A stretch of DNA of 64,000 nucleotides, taken from contig NZ_BBZF01000023.1 of assembly GCF_020884795.1 (NCBI RefSeq), positions 177,415 to 241,414 on the forward strand, in the 5' to 3' direction. The notes under the pieces were generated by a model. The model did not search any database. It was not told the origin of the DNA and saw only the letters and a program-made list of their open reading frames with translations. Shown here piece by piece: positions 26,775-34,911 of this stretch. The position numbers and the translations under genes were made by a program. Position 1 is the first letter of the stretch. The number at the start of each line of letters is the position of its first letter. This DNA comes from Micromonospora okii (GTDB lineage Bacteria; Actinomycetota; Actinomycetes; Mycobacteriales; Micromonosporaceae).

Positions 26775-26990
26775 TTCCCCCGTGGTCGTTCGCCGCCCGG
26801 TCCACCCGGGACGGCCGATGGATGCTAACGGGTCGCAGGGTGCGCTCCTCGCGCGATCTCAGCGGCCCACGGGTGGCGGTGACCGACCTCGGTCCAGTGC
26901 CTAATGGAGCTGCCCGCGTGAACGGGGCACCCGACGGGCGTCGGCGTGGCCGACTTCTGCGGCGGGGCCGCGACCGGCTTCGGTCGAGGG

Positions 26991-27260
26991 CTAGCGGCGC
27001 GCCCAGCGCAGGAAGCGGCGGAACAGCTCGGCGGCCGGGGGCGGGTCGTCGGGGTGCAGCGCCCGCAGGTCGTCGTCGGCGTCGAACATCCGCCAGGCCA
27101 GGAAGAGGCACAGGCCGACCCGGTCCCCGGCGTAGGCGGCCAGCAGGTCGTCCCGGGCCTGCGGGCAGGGCCACGGGGCAAGGCACGTCCGGCACAGCCA
27201 CAGCGGGCGCAGGGGCGGGTGCGGCCGGCGTCGGCCGCCGTCGCATCGGGGGTCTGCCAC
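26991..27260 (-). CDS. Small Cys-containing actinobacterial protein (89 aa)
   Basis: The start GTG 27260 has a strong AGGAGG 8 nt upstream. The product has a basic N-terminus (ADPRCDGGRRRPHPP), then PLWLCRTCLAPWPCPQARDD, a compact three-cysteine cluster that could bind a metal. A helical C-terminus ends in ELFRRFLRWARR. Similar small proteins with an LWLCR-C-PWPC core are frequent near Xre/DUF397 pairs in Micromonosporaceae and Streptomyces (family recall, function unknown). It is divergent from the Xre gene at 27465, which fits that context. Confidence 0.65.
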   Translation of the reverse strand: MADPRCDGGRRRPHPPLRPLWLCRTCLAPWPCPQARDDLLAAYAGDRVGLCLFLAWRMFDADDDLRALHPDDPPPAAELFRRFLRWARR

Positions 27261-27464
27261 GCGCTCGCCTCCTGGTCGGTGGGGGAGGGCCGCCCCGCAA
27301 GGGGGTACGGGGCGGCCCCGCGCAGGCCCGGCCGCCGGGCATCGCCTCCACCAGCCGGACCGCGTGGTTCCACCCTGGACCCGGTCGGGCCGGACAGGGA
27401 GGAGCGCCGGGAGTACGGTGCACAGCGTGACCGATGCCGAACCAACAGTGAGGAGCGGTGAGGA

Positions 27465-28238
27465 GTGAGCGCATATCTCGCCCTGGTCCTGAAACACGAG
27501 CGGGGCAAGCGGGGGCTGACCCAGGACCAGGTCGCCGAGGCGGTGCACGTCTCCGGCTCGCTGATCGCGATGTTCGAGACGGGGCGGCGCGTGCCGCAGC
27601 CCGACACGGCGCGCCGACTCGACGAGCTGCTGGGCACCGGCGACCTGTTCGCCCGGATGGCCGTCGAGGCGCGCCGGGACGCCCAGCCCGGCTGGTTCCG
27701 CCCGTGGGCGGAGGTGGAGCGGGAGGCCACCTCGCTGCGCTGCTTCGAGCCGGTCATCATCCCGGGGCTGCTCCAGACCGAGGGGTACGCCCGCGCGGCC
27801 CTCGCCAGCGGCCTGTTCGTGCCCGAGAAGGTCGAGGAGCACGTCGCCTTCCGGATGGAGCGCCAGGCGCTGCTCGACCGCAAGGAGCCGCCGCTGACCA
27901 TCTTCGTCATCGACGAGGCGGCGCTGCGCCGGGGCGAGCCGGCGGTGCTGAAGGAGCAGCTCCTGCACCTCGCCGAGGTCGGGCTGCGGACCCGGGTGCT
28001 GGTGCACGTCGTGCCCTGCGACGCGGGGCCCTACATCGGTCAGTCGGGGCCGTTCACGCTCGCCGAGGCGGCCGGCGGCGAGCACCTGGCGTTCCTGGAG
28101 GACCAGTTGGAGGGGCGGGTGCTCGCCGACCCGAAGCGGGTTTCCACGCTGGTGCGGGCGTGGGAAGCTGTGCGGGCGGTCGCCCTGCCGCGCGACCAGT
28201 CGAGAGACCTGATCCTGAAGCAGGTGAACGAGCTGTGA
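27465..28238 (+). CDS. Xre-family helix-turn-helix regulator with DUF5753 domain
   Basis: The start GTG 27465 has AGGAG 9 nt upstream. The 257-residue protein has an N-terminal Xre HTH (LKHERGKRGLTQDQVAEAVH, then SGSLIAMFETGRRVPQPDTA) and a DUF5753-like domain with FEPVIIPGLLQTEGYARA and AFRMERQALLDR. This is the WhiJ/AbaA-type regulator of actinomycetes, usually paired with a DUF397 protein. Such pairs influence development and antibiotic production or act as toxin-antitoxin-like modules. The stop overlaps the start of the DUF397 gene. Confidence 0.9.
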   Translation: MSAYLALVLKHERGKRGLTQDQVAEAVHVSGSLIAMFETGRRVPQPDTARRLDELLGTGDLFARMAVEARRDAQPGWFRPWAEVEREATSLRCFEPVIIPGLLQTEGYARAALASGLFVPEKVEEHVAFRMERQALLDRKEPPLTIFVIDEAALRRGEPAVLKEQLLHLAEVGLRTRVLVHVVPCDAGPYIGQSGPFTLAEAAGGEHLAFLEDQLEGRVLADPKRVSTLVRAWEAVRAVALPRDQSRDLILKQVNEL

Positions 28239-28429
28239 GCACCCATCGCCCCCGCTGGCGCACCGCCACCCGCAGCAACACGAACGGCGGGAACTGCGTC
28301 GAGGTCGCCGACAACCTGCCGGGCCTCGTGCTGGTGCGCGACTCGAAGGCCCGCGACGCCGGCACCCTCGCCTTCGCCCCGGGGGCCTGGCGCGCCTTCG
28401 TCGCCGACCTCCGCGCCCCCGCCCGGTAG
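28235..28429 (+). CDS. DUF397 family small protein (BldB-like partner of the Xre regulator)
   Basis: The start GTG 28235 overlaps the Xre stop (GTGA). The 64-residue product has WRTATRSNTNGGNCVEVADN near the N-terminus, then LVLVRDSKARDAGTLAFAP and WRAFVADLR, the standard DUF397 layout. The family includes BldB-like proteins that pair with the upstream Xre regulator. The protein is acidic to neutral and cytoplasmic. Confidence 0.9.
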   Translation: MSTHRPRWRTATRSNTNGGNCVEVADNLPGLVLVRDSKARDAGTLAFAPGAWRAFVADLRAPAR

Positions 28430-28483
28430 AGCGCCGGATCCGGCAAGGCGCGGCCCGACTTCGGTGGTTCCTGCCCTTGATCA

Positions 28484-28547
28484 ACTCCATGTCGGGGACA
28501 TCGCGCCTTGCACCGATCCCGGACCCCCCATGTCGCCGACACGGAGT
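28484..28547. repeat. Long imperfect inverted repeat in the gap after DUF397
   Basis: Arms ACTCCATGTCGGGGACAT (28484-28501) and ATGTCGCCGACACGGAGT (28530-28547) are complementary at 16 of 18 positions, and each contains a smaller palindrome around GTC..GAC. The first arm continues a TTGATCA sequence. It may be a terminator or a second intergenic repeat family. The rest of 28430-28780 (351 bp) has only unsupported ORFs. Confidence 0.65.
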
Positions 28548-28780
28548 GGAAGGCACCGACCCGGCCCGCCTGAGCCGCTGCACGGCCTCGCCGAGATCCG
28601 CCCGCACGAGTTCCGCGTTCCGGTCGACCCGATCCAGGGTGCTCGACACGACGCACTTCTTCGCCGCGTCGGTCGCCCGGGCGAAGGGCTCCACTCGGCC
28701 GGGTTCCGCCCCCGCCGACAGGCGCCGCTGCGGCCGAAAACGGAGTGCGGGGCTGTGGGCGGGGTGGAAGGGTGCCGGGC

Positions 28781-28999
28781 GTGGGAGAAGCACAGGGGTT
28801 TGCGTACGCCGAGCGGGCGGACGGGTCGGTGGTGATCACGCACCACGGGCGGGTCGCCGGCACGCTGCGGGGCGGACGGGCGGCGGAGTTCCTCGCCGAG
28901 GTCGACGACGACCCGCAACTGGTGATGGCCCGGTGGACCGGCAACTATCGCCGGGGCAACGAACGCCAGGCGCGCCGGCACCCCCGCAACCGCACGTAA
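28781..28999 (+). CDS. Small hypothetical protein (72 aa)
   Basis: GTG 28781 has GGAAG about 10 nt upstream. The product begins GEAQGFAYAERADGSVVITH and continues HGRVAGTLRGGRAAEFLAEV, a plausible small beta-then-alpha domain. The C-terminus is very basic (NYRRGNERQARRHPRNRT), suggesting nucleic acid binding or disorder. I do not recognise a named family. It stands alone, followed by a repeat-derived hairpin. Confidence 0.55.
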   Translation: MGEAQGFAYAERADGSVVITHHGRVAGTLRGGRAAEFLAEVDDDPQLVMARWTGNYRRGNERQARRHPRNRT

Positions 29000-29106
29000 C
29001 TTCCCCGGCCGCGCCCCGGATCGGGGCCGTCCCCCGCGCCGCCTGCTGTCCCCCGCGCCGCCTGCCGCCGCGCGTCCCGCCCGGTGGTAGGGCGGGCGTG
29101 CAGCGT

Positions 29107-29159
29107 TAGGAAGGGCCCCCTGCTATGCAAAAAGCGTTAACAGGGGGCCCTTCCTTACA
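29107..29159. terminator. Palindromic repeat copy 5 acting as terminator
   Basis: TAGGAAGGGCCCCCTGCTAT and its near-complement GTTAACAGGGGGCCCTTCCT form a long hairpin around GCAAAAAGC. It sits 3 bp after the fabF stop and between convergent genes, so it probably terminates both. Confidence 0.85.
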
Positions 29160-29161
29160 CC

Positions 29162-30388
29162 TCAGGGGCGGGTGAAGACGAGGGCCACGTTGTGGCCGCC
29201 GAAGCCGAACGCGTTGTTCAACGCGGCCGGGATCTCCATGTGCCGCGCCTTGTGGGCGGCCACGTCCAGGCTCAGGTCGGCGTCCGGGTCGTCCAGGTTG
29301 ATCGTCGGCGGGACGACGCCGTCGCGGATGGAGAGGATCGTGGCAATCGACTCCAGCGCGCCGGCCGCGCCGAGGAGGTGGCCGGTCATCGACTTGGTGG
29401 CGGTGAGCACCGGGTGGTCGCCGAGCGCGGCGCGCAGCGCGCCGATCTCCAGCATGTCGCCGACCGGGGTGGAGGTGGCGTGCGCGTTGACGTGCACGAT
29501 GTCCTCCCGGGCGATGTCCGCGTCGGCGATGGCCTTGCTGATGGCCCGGACCGCGCCCTCGCCCTCGGCGTGCGGCTGCACGATGTCGTACGCGTCGGAG
29601 GTGATCCCGGCACCGGCCAGGCGCGCGTACACCCGGGCGCCCCGGGCGGCGGCGTGCTCGGCCCGCTCCAGCACCAGCACGCCCGCGCCCTCGCCGAGGA
29701 CGAAGCCGTCGCGGCCCGAGTCCCAGGGGCGGGAGGCCCGCTCCGGCTCGTCGTTGCGGGTGGACATGGCCCGCATCGAGGCGAAGCCGGCGATCGGCAG
29801 CGGGTGGATGACCGCCTCGGTGCCGCCGACCAGCACCACGTCGGCCCGGCCGGAGCGGATGATGTCCAACCCGAGGGAGATGGCCTCCGCGCCGGTCGCG
29901 CAGGCGCTGGCCACCGTGTGCACGCCGGCCTTCGCGCCCAGCTCCAGCCCCACCCAGGCGGCGGGGCCGTTCGGCATCAGCATCGGGATGGTGTGCGGGG
30001 ACACCCGGCGGGGGCCGGACGCCTCCAGGATGTCGTCCTGGGCGAGCAGCGTGGTGGCACCGCCGATGCCGGAGCCGACGCTGACCGCCAGCCGCTCCGG
30101 GTCGACCCCGGAGTCGGCGAGGCCCGCGTCCTCCCACGCCTGCCTGGCGGCGATGATCGCGATGGCCTCGGAGCGGTCCAGGCGGCGCAGCTTGACCCGG
30201 TCGATCACTTCGGACGGGTCGACGGCGAGCTGCGCGGCGATCCGCACCGGGAGCTGCGCCGCCCACTCCTGGGTGAGCGGACCCACCCCGGAGCGGCCGG
30301 CGAGCATGGCGTCCCAGGTCGACGCGACGTCCCCGCCCAACGGGGTGGTCGCGCCGAGCCCTGTGACGACGACGTCGGAGCGACTCAT
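29162..30388 (-). CDS. fabF: Beta-ketoacyl-ACP synthase II
   Basis: This 408-residue enzyme condenses malonyl-ACP with growing acyl-ACP in type II fatty acid synthesis. The triad is Cys163 in SACATGAEA, His in NAHATSTPVGD and His in TKSMTGHLLGAAGALES. The GFGGHNVALVF C-terminal motif is present. It is the last gene of the fabD-fabH-acpP-fabF operon; its ATG begins 2 bp after the acpP stop. Confidence 0.97.
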   Translation of the reverse strand: MSRSDVVVTGLGATTPLGGDVASTWDAMLAGRSGVGPLTQEWAAQLPVRIAAQLAVDPSEVIDRVKLRRLDRSEAIAIIAARQAWEDAGLADSGVDPERLAVSVGSGIGGATTLLAQDDILEASGPRRVSPHTIPMLMPNGPAAWVGLELGAKAGVHTVASACATGAEAISLGLDIIRSGRADVVLVGGTEAVIHPLPIAGFASMRAMSTRNDEPERASRPWDSGRDGFVLGEGAGVLVLERAEHAAARGARVYARLAGAGITSDAYDIVQPHAEGEGAVRAISKAIADADIAREDIVHVNAHATSTPVGDMLEIGALRAALGDHPVLTATKSMTGHLLGAAGALESIATILSIRDGVVPPTINLDDPDADLSLDVAAHKARHMEIPAALNNAFGFGGHNVALVFTRP

Positions 30389-30390
30389 GA

Positions 30391-30630
30391 TCAGGACTGC
30401 GCCGCGATGTAGCTGACGGCGTCGCCCACGGTCTTCAGGTTCTGCACCTCGTTGTCCGGGATCTTGACGCCGAACTTCTCCTCGGCGGCGACCACGACCT
30501 CCACCATGGAGAGCGAGTCGACGTCGAGGTCGTCGGTGAAGGACTTGCCCTCGGCCACGTCGTCCGGGCTCACCCCGGCAACCTCTTCGAGGATCTCGGC
30601 GAGGCCGGCGGTGATCTCGTCACGGGTCAT
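30391..30630 (-). CDS. acpP: Acyl carrier protein
   Basis: The start ATG 30630 gives the usual 79-residue acidic ACP; the longer open frame is not needed. Ser39 in LDVDSLSMVEVV carries the phosphopantetheine arm. It carries acyl intermediates between FabD, FabH and FabF, whose genes flank it. An AGAGGAA ribosome binding site lies upstream. Confidence 0.97.
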   Translation of the reverse strand: MTRDEITAGLAEILEEVAGVSPDDVAEGKSFTDDLDVDSLSMVEVVVAAEEKFGVKIPDNEVQNLKTVGDAVSYIAAQS

Positions 30631-30709
30631 GGTTGGTGCGTTCCTCTCGATGGTTGGACTCGCCGCGCGCGAGCGCGGCGCGCGCACGGCCCCCGACGGG
30701 GGCCGGACA

Positions 30710-31654
30710 TCAGGGGCAGCGGACGACCTGACCGGCATAGGTCAGGCCGCCGCCGAAGCCGAAGAGCAGCACCGGGGCGCCCGAGGGCACCTCCCGCCGC
30801 TCGACGAGCTTGGACAGGGCCAGCGGGATGCTCGCCGCAGAGGTGTTGCCGGACTCGACGATGTCCTTCGCGATGATCGCGTCGGGGATGCCGAGCCGCT
30901 TGGCGATGCCGTCGATGATCCGGGTGTTGGCCTGGTGCGGCACGAACGCGGCCAGTTCGGACGGGGCGACCCCGGCCTGCTCGCACGCCTTCAGCGCCAG
31001 CGGGGCCAGCGCGGTGGTCGCCCACCGGAACACGGTCTGCCCCTCCTGCTTGACGTACGGCCGCCAGCCCTCGATGCGTACCGCGTCGCCCTTGTCGGGC
31101 ACCGAGCCCCAGACCACCGGGCCGACCCCGGCCGGCTCGTCCTCGGCGGCCGCCGTGACCACCGCCGCGCCCGCGCCGTCGGCGAAGATGATGCAGGTCG
31201 AGCGGTCCGTCCAGTCGGTGAAGTCGGAGAGCTTCTCCACGCCGATGACGAGGGCGTTGCGCGACGCTCCGGCCCGGATCGCGTGGTCGACCGTGCCGAG
31301 CGCGTAGGCGAAGCCGGAGCACGCGGTGTTGATGTCGAACGCGCCCGGCGCGGTGATGCCGAGCTTCGCGGCGACCCGGCAGGCCACGTTCGGGCTGCGG
31401 TCGACGGCGGTGCAGGTCGCCACCACGACCAGGTCGATGTCGGCGGCGGTGAGGCCGGCGTTGGCCAGCGCCTTGCCGGCCGCGGCGGCGGCCATGTCGG
31501 CCACCGTCTCGTCGCCGGCGATCCGGCGGCTGACGATGCCCACCCGGTCCCTGATCCACTCGTCGTTGGTCTCGACGAACTGGGCGATGTCGTCGTTGGT
31601 GACGACCCGGGACGGCTGGTAGTGCCCCAGGGCGAGGATGCGGCTGCCGGTCAT
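30710..31654 (-). CDS. fabH: Beta-ketoacyl-ACP synthase III
   Basis: The 314-residue enzyme starts chain synthesis from acyl-CoA and malonyl-ACP. Cys112 lies in NTACSGFAYALG, the His in FVPHQANTRI and the Asn in VESGNTSAAS. Its ATG overlaps the fabD stop (ATGA). In actinobacteria FabH sets branched-chain starter use; that preference cannot be read here. Confidence 0.96.
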   Translation of the reverse strand: MTGSRILALGHYQPSRVVTNDDIAQFVETNDEWIRDRVGIVSRRIAGDETVADMAAAAAGKALANAGLTAADIDLVVVATCTAVDRSPNVACRVAAKLGITAPGAFDINTACSGFAYALGTVDHAIRAGASRNALVIGVEKLSDFTDWTDRSTCIIFADGAGAAVVTAAAEDEPAGVGPVVWGSVPDKGDAVRIEGWRPYVKQEGQTVFRWATTALAPLALKACEQAGVAPSELAAFVPHQANTRIIDGIAKRLGIPDAIIAKDIVESGNTSAASIPLALSKLVERREVPSGAPVLLFGFGGGLTYAGQVVRCP

Positions 31655-32610
31655 GCGTGACCCCCGATGCGGGCGAGCGGTTGGCCCGGGGCCGAGCCGT
31701 GCCGGGCGATGAGGTCGCGCGCGGCGGGCAGGTCGTCGGGCGTGTTCAGGGTGACGGTCTCGGGGACGCCGCTGTCCTTGAGGTCCCGCTTGATGAGGCC
31801 GGCGAGGGTGCCGGCCGGTGGCAGCTCGATGCCGCCGGTGACGCCGAGGTCGGCGAGGGCGCGCATGCACAGGTCCCACCGCACCGGCGAGGTGACCTGG
31901 CGGACCAGCCGCCGCACCACCTCCGGGCCGTGGTGGACCGCCGTGCCGTCGAGGTTCGACAGCAGGACGCGGGTCGGGTCGGCCGGCAGGACACCGGCGG
32001 CCACCTCGGCAAGCGCCGCCTCGGCCGGGGCCATGTACGGGGTGTGGAACGCGCCGGCCACCTTGAGCCGGACCACCCGGGCCTTCGCCGGCGGCTCGGC
32101 GGCGAGCTTGTCCAGCCCGTCGATCGACCCGGCGGCGACGATCTGCCCGGCCCCGTTGCGGTTGGCCGGGTGCAGCCCGTGGGCATCGAGGGCGGCGAGC
32201 ACCTCGTCGGTGTCCCCGCCGAGGACGGCGGCCATGCCGGTCGGCTCCAGGGCGCAGGCGGCGGCCATCTCCCGGCCGCGCACCCCGGCGAGGGTGATGG
32301 CGGTCTCGGCCGGCACGACCCCGGCGAGCGCCGCCGCGCCCAGCTCGCCGACGCTGTGCCCGACGGTGAGCGAGACGTCGTGCATCGGCAGGTGCTCGGC
32401 CGCGAGCAGCGCGGCGGCAACCAGCAGCGGCTGGGTGCGGGCGGTGTCCTTGATCTCCTCGGCGTCGGCCTCCGTGCCGAGGTGCACCAGGTCGACTCCG
32501 GCCAGCACCGACCACCAGCGCAGCCGTTCCCGGGCGCCGGGCAGGTCGAGCCAGGGTGTCAGGAAGCCGGGCTTCTGGGAACCCTGGCCGGGAGCGAGTA
32601 CGGCGAGCAC
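31651..32610 (-). CDS. fabD: Malonyl-CoA:ACP transacylase
   Basis: GTG 32610 is chosen because the protein then begins VLAVLAPGQGSQKPGFL, the normal FabD N-terminus, with GGGAG upstream. The 319-residue enzyme has the nucleophile Ser86 in TVGHSVGELGAA and His in GAFHTPYM. It loads malonyl groups on AcpP. It is the first gene of the operon, and the 101-bp gap to fasR carries the candidate promoter and operator. Confidence 0.95.
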   Translation of the reverse strand: MLAVLAPGQGSQKPGFLTPWLDLPGARERLRWWSVLAGVDLVHLGTEADAEEIKDTARTQPLLVAAALLAAEHLPMHDVSLTVGHSVGELGAAALAGVVPAETAITLAGVRGREMAAACALEPTGMAAVLGGDTDEVLAALDAHGLHPANRNGAGQIVAAGSIDGLDKLAAEPPAKARVVRLKVAGAFHTPYMAPAEAALAEVAAGVLPADPTRVLLSNLDGTAVHHGPEVVRRLVRQVTSPVRWDLCMRALADLGVTGGIELPPAGTLAGLIKRDLKDSGVPETVTLNTPDDLPAARDLIARHGSAPGQPLARIGGHA

Positions 32611-32666
32611 GCCTATGACTCTCCCGGATACTCGTCGGTCACGTTGGTGCCGAGGGCCACCAAACC

Positions 32667-32697
32667 ACACTAGGACGTTTGGAGGAACCCTACAAAC
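32667..32697 (-). promoter_or_regulatory. Candidate fab operon promoter with overlapping palindromic operator
   Basis: On the minus strand TTGTAG (32690-32695) and TAGTGT (32667-32672) are 17 bp apart, a good promoter geometry. A 21-bp imperfect palindrome GTTTG-N-AGG...CCT-N-CAAAC (32677-32697) overlaps the -35 and spacer. Its position just upstream of fabD and beside fasR makes it the likeliest FasR-type binding site; the assignment is inference. Confidence 0.6.
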
Positions 32698-32711
32698 ATC
32701 GGCGTGGCGGG

Positions 32712-33944
32712 TTAGGCGTTTCTGTTGCTTTGTCGACCGGAGGGCGTTATTGGCTGATTCGGGACGACCGGGGCCACCGGATCGAGCCGGCCCACCGTCA
32801 GCGCCACCTGGAGGGCGAACGCGTCCCGGGGCACCAGCGGCGAGAACCCGGTCACCTCGGCGATGCGCCGCAGCCGGTAGCGCACCGTGTTGGGGTGCAC
32901 GAAAAGGGCCCGCGCCGCGCTCTCCAGCGTCCCGCCGGCGGCGAAGAAGGCGTCGAGGGTCTCCAGCAGCTCCCCGTGGGCGCGGGCGAGGACCGCGTAC
33001 ACGTCGTGGCGCAGCCGGCGGCGGGCCTCGGCGTCCCCCGCCAGGGCCCGCTCCGGCAGCAGGCCGCCGGCCGACACCGGGCGCGGCGCGGTCGGCCAGG
33101 CCGGGGCCGCGCGGAACCCGGCCAGCGCGGCGCGGGCCGAGTCGGTCGCCTCGTCGAGGCTCGGCACCGCCGGGCCGACCACCACCGGCCCGTCCCCGAA
33201 CGCCGGCAGCAGCTTCCCGGCGGCCGCCACCGGGTCGGCCGCCCCGCCGAGCACGATCACCAGCCGGTCCCCGTGCACCCCGCCGATCACCTCGACGTCG
33301 ATGCGCCGGGCCAGCCGGTAGACGGTGTGCAGCACGGCGGCCACCTCGCCACCCGGCGAGCGGCCCACCGCCACCGCCACCGGCGGCGCGTCCGACCAGC
33401 CGAGCGCGGCGGCCCGGCTGGCCAGCACGTCCGGGGAGTCCCCGCGCAGCAGCGCGTCGACCAGCAGCGCCTGCAACCGGGCGTCCCAGGAACCGCGCGA
33501 CTCGGCGGCGCGGGCGTACACCCGGGCGGCGGAGAACGCGATCTCCCGGGAGAAGCGCAGCACGGCCTCCCGGAGCTGCTGCTCCTCGCCCTTGGCGGCG
33601 AGGGCGCCGACCTGCTCCTCCACCACGTCGATGGTCACCTTCACCAGCGCCACGGTCTGCTGGAGGGTGATCGAGCGGGCCAGGGCGAGCGGCGCGGCGG
33701 CGAAGACCTCGTCGGAGACCTCCTGGGTGCTGTCCGTGCCGCCGCCGCCACGCAGCCACTGCACGAGCGACCGGGCGCCGGCCTGGGCCACCAGCATGAC
33801 CCAGGACCGCTGGTCGGCCGGGAGCGACCGGAACCAGGGCAGCGTCTCGTCCATCCGGGCCACGCTGGCGGTGGCCAGCGCCCCGGCCGCCCGTTCGATG
33901 CGGCGCAGCGTGGCCGACAGCTCGATCCCGTCCGGCTCGCTCAC
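32712..33944 (-). CDS. fasR: PucR/CdaR-like transcriptional regulator of fatty acid synthesis (FasR-like)
   Basis: The 410-residue protein has a long helical N-terminal region, a middle GGDEF-like/CdaR segment, and a C-terminal HTH_30 domain with GTLESAARALFVHPNTVRYR. In Streptomyces coelicolor FasR has this architecture, sits directly upstream of fabD-fabH-acpP-fabF and activates that operon. Synteny here is exact, so the same role is likely. The gene is read in the same direction as the fab genes, with a 101-bp gap holding the candidate operator. Confidence 0.88.
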   Translation of the reverse strand: MSEPDGIELSATLRRIERAAGALATASVARMDETLPWFRSLPADQRSWVMLVAQAGARSLVQWLRGGGGTDSTQEVSDEVFAAAPLALARSITLQQTVALVKVTIDVVEEQVGALAAKGEEQQLREAVLRFSREIAFSAARVYARAAESRGSWDARLQALLVDALLRGDSPDVLASRAAALGWSDAPPVAVAVGRSPGGEVAAVLHTVYRLARRIDVEVIGGVHGDRLVIVLGGAADPVAAAGKLLPAFGDGPVVVGPAVPSLDEATDSARAALAGFRAAPAWPTAPRPVSAGGLLPERALAGDAEARRRLRHDVYAVLARAHGELLETLDAFFAAGGTLESAARALFVHPNTVRYRLRRIAEVTGFSPLVPRDAFALQVALTVGRLDPVAPVVPNQPITPSGRQSNRNA

Positions 33945-33958
33945 CCCCCCAGCCTGGC

Positions 33959-34013
33959 AGAAAGGAAGGGCCCCCTGTTAACGCCCCCGGTAGAGAGGGG
34001 CGCCCCTCTCACC
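33959..34013. repeat. Intergenic palindromic repeat, copy 6
   Basis: The copy runs from AGAAAGGAAGGGCCCCCTGT to GAGAGGGGCGCCCCTCTCAC. It overlaps the 3' end of the response-regulator gene, and its terminal TCA supplies that gene's stop codon on the minus strand. Confidence 0.85.
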
Positions 34014-34911
34014 TCCGAGCCCCCTGCTCGGGCGGGGGCGGAGGCGTGGGCGGGGGCGCGCCGGATGGGGGCGCGCCGGGCATGGTTGGGGGCGGTGCGG
34101 GCAGGGCGAGGTCCTGGGCCAGGATGGCGGCCTGCACGCGGCTGCGCAGGTCGAGCTTGGCCAGCACCCGGCTCACGTGGGTCTTCGCGGTGCTCTCCGC
34201 CATCGTCAGCCGCTCGGCGAGCTGCTGGTTGGACAGGCCCAGCCCGAGGCAGGCCAGCACGTCGCGCTCGCGCGCGGTGAGGGTGGCCACCGCCGCCCGG
34301 GTGGCGGCGGGCGGCCCGGGGGCGGTGGCGGCGAACGCGCTGATCAGCCGCCGGGTCACGGCCGGGGCGATGATTCCCTCACCCCGGGCCACCGTGCGGA
34401 CGGCGGCGATCAGGGCCGGCGCGTCGGTGTCCTTGAGCAGGAAGCCGGCCGCGCCGGCCCGCAGCGCGCCGAAGACGTACTCGTCGAGGTCGAAGGTGGT
34501 GAGCACCAGCACGTCGGCGAGGCGGCCGGCGACGATCTCCCGGGTGGCGGAGATGCCGTCGAGCCGGGGCATCCGCACGTCCAGCACGGCTACGTCGGGG
34601 CGCAGCTCCGCGCAGAGCCGCACCGCCTCCTCCCCGTCGGCCGCCTCGCCGACGACCTCGATCCCCGGCGTTGCCGCCAGGATCAGCGCCAGCCCCGCCC
34701 GCACCGCCGGCTGGTCGTCGGCGAGGACCACCCGCACCGCGCCGTCCGTACCGCCGCCGGAGGCGACCGGCCCGCCGGGCACGACCGGCCCGCCGCGCGC
34801 GACCGGACCCTCTGGCCCGCCGCTGGAGGCCCCGGAGGCGGACGGCCCGCCGGGGGGCACCGGGCCGTCCGCCGTGCCGCCGGAGGGACCGGGGGCGGCC
34901 GGGGCGGTCAC
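34009..34911 (-). CDS. NarL/FixJ-type response regulator with Pro/Gly-rich extensions
   Basis: GTG 34911 overlaps the kinase stop (GTGA), which fixes the start at 300 residues. The receiver begins near residue 59 (VRVVLADDQPAVRAGLALIL) with phosphoacceptor Asp111 in VAVLDVRMPRLDG and Lys in GFLLKDTDAP. The LuxR-type HTH is LTARERDVLACLGLGLSNQQ, then LAERLTMAESTAKTHVSRVL. About 58 N-terminal residues are Gly/Pro/Ser-rich repeats (GGP units), and the C-terminus is a Pro-rich tail; both are unusual. The stop codon is provided by repeat copy 6, suggesting the repeat replaced the original gene end. Confidence 0.9.
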   Translation of the reverse strand: MTAPAAPGPSGGTADGPVPPGGPSASGASSGGPEGPVARGGPVVPGGPVASGGGTDGAVRVVLADDQPAVRAGLALILAATPGIEVVGEAADGEEAVRLCAELRPDVAVLDVRMPRLDGISATREIVAGRLADVLVLTTFDLDEYVFGALRAGAAGFLLKDTDAPALIAAVRTVARGEGIIAPAVTRRLISAFAATAPGPPAATRAAVATLTARERDVLACLGLGLSNQQLAERLTMAESTAKTHVSRVLAKLDLRSRVQAAILAQDLALPAPPPTMPGAPPSGAPPPTPPPPPEQGARR

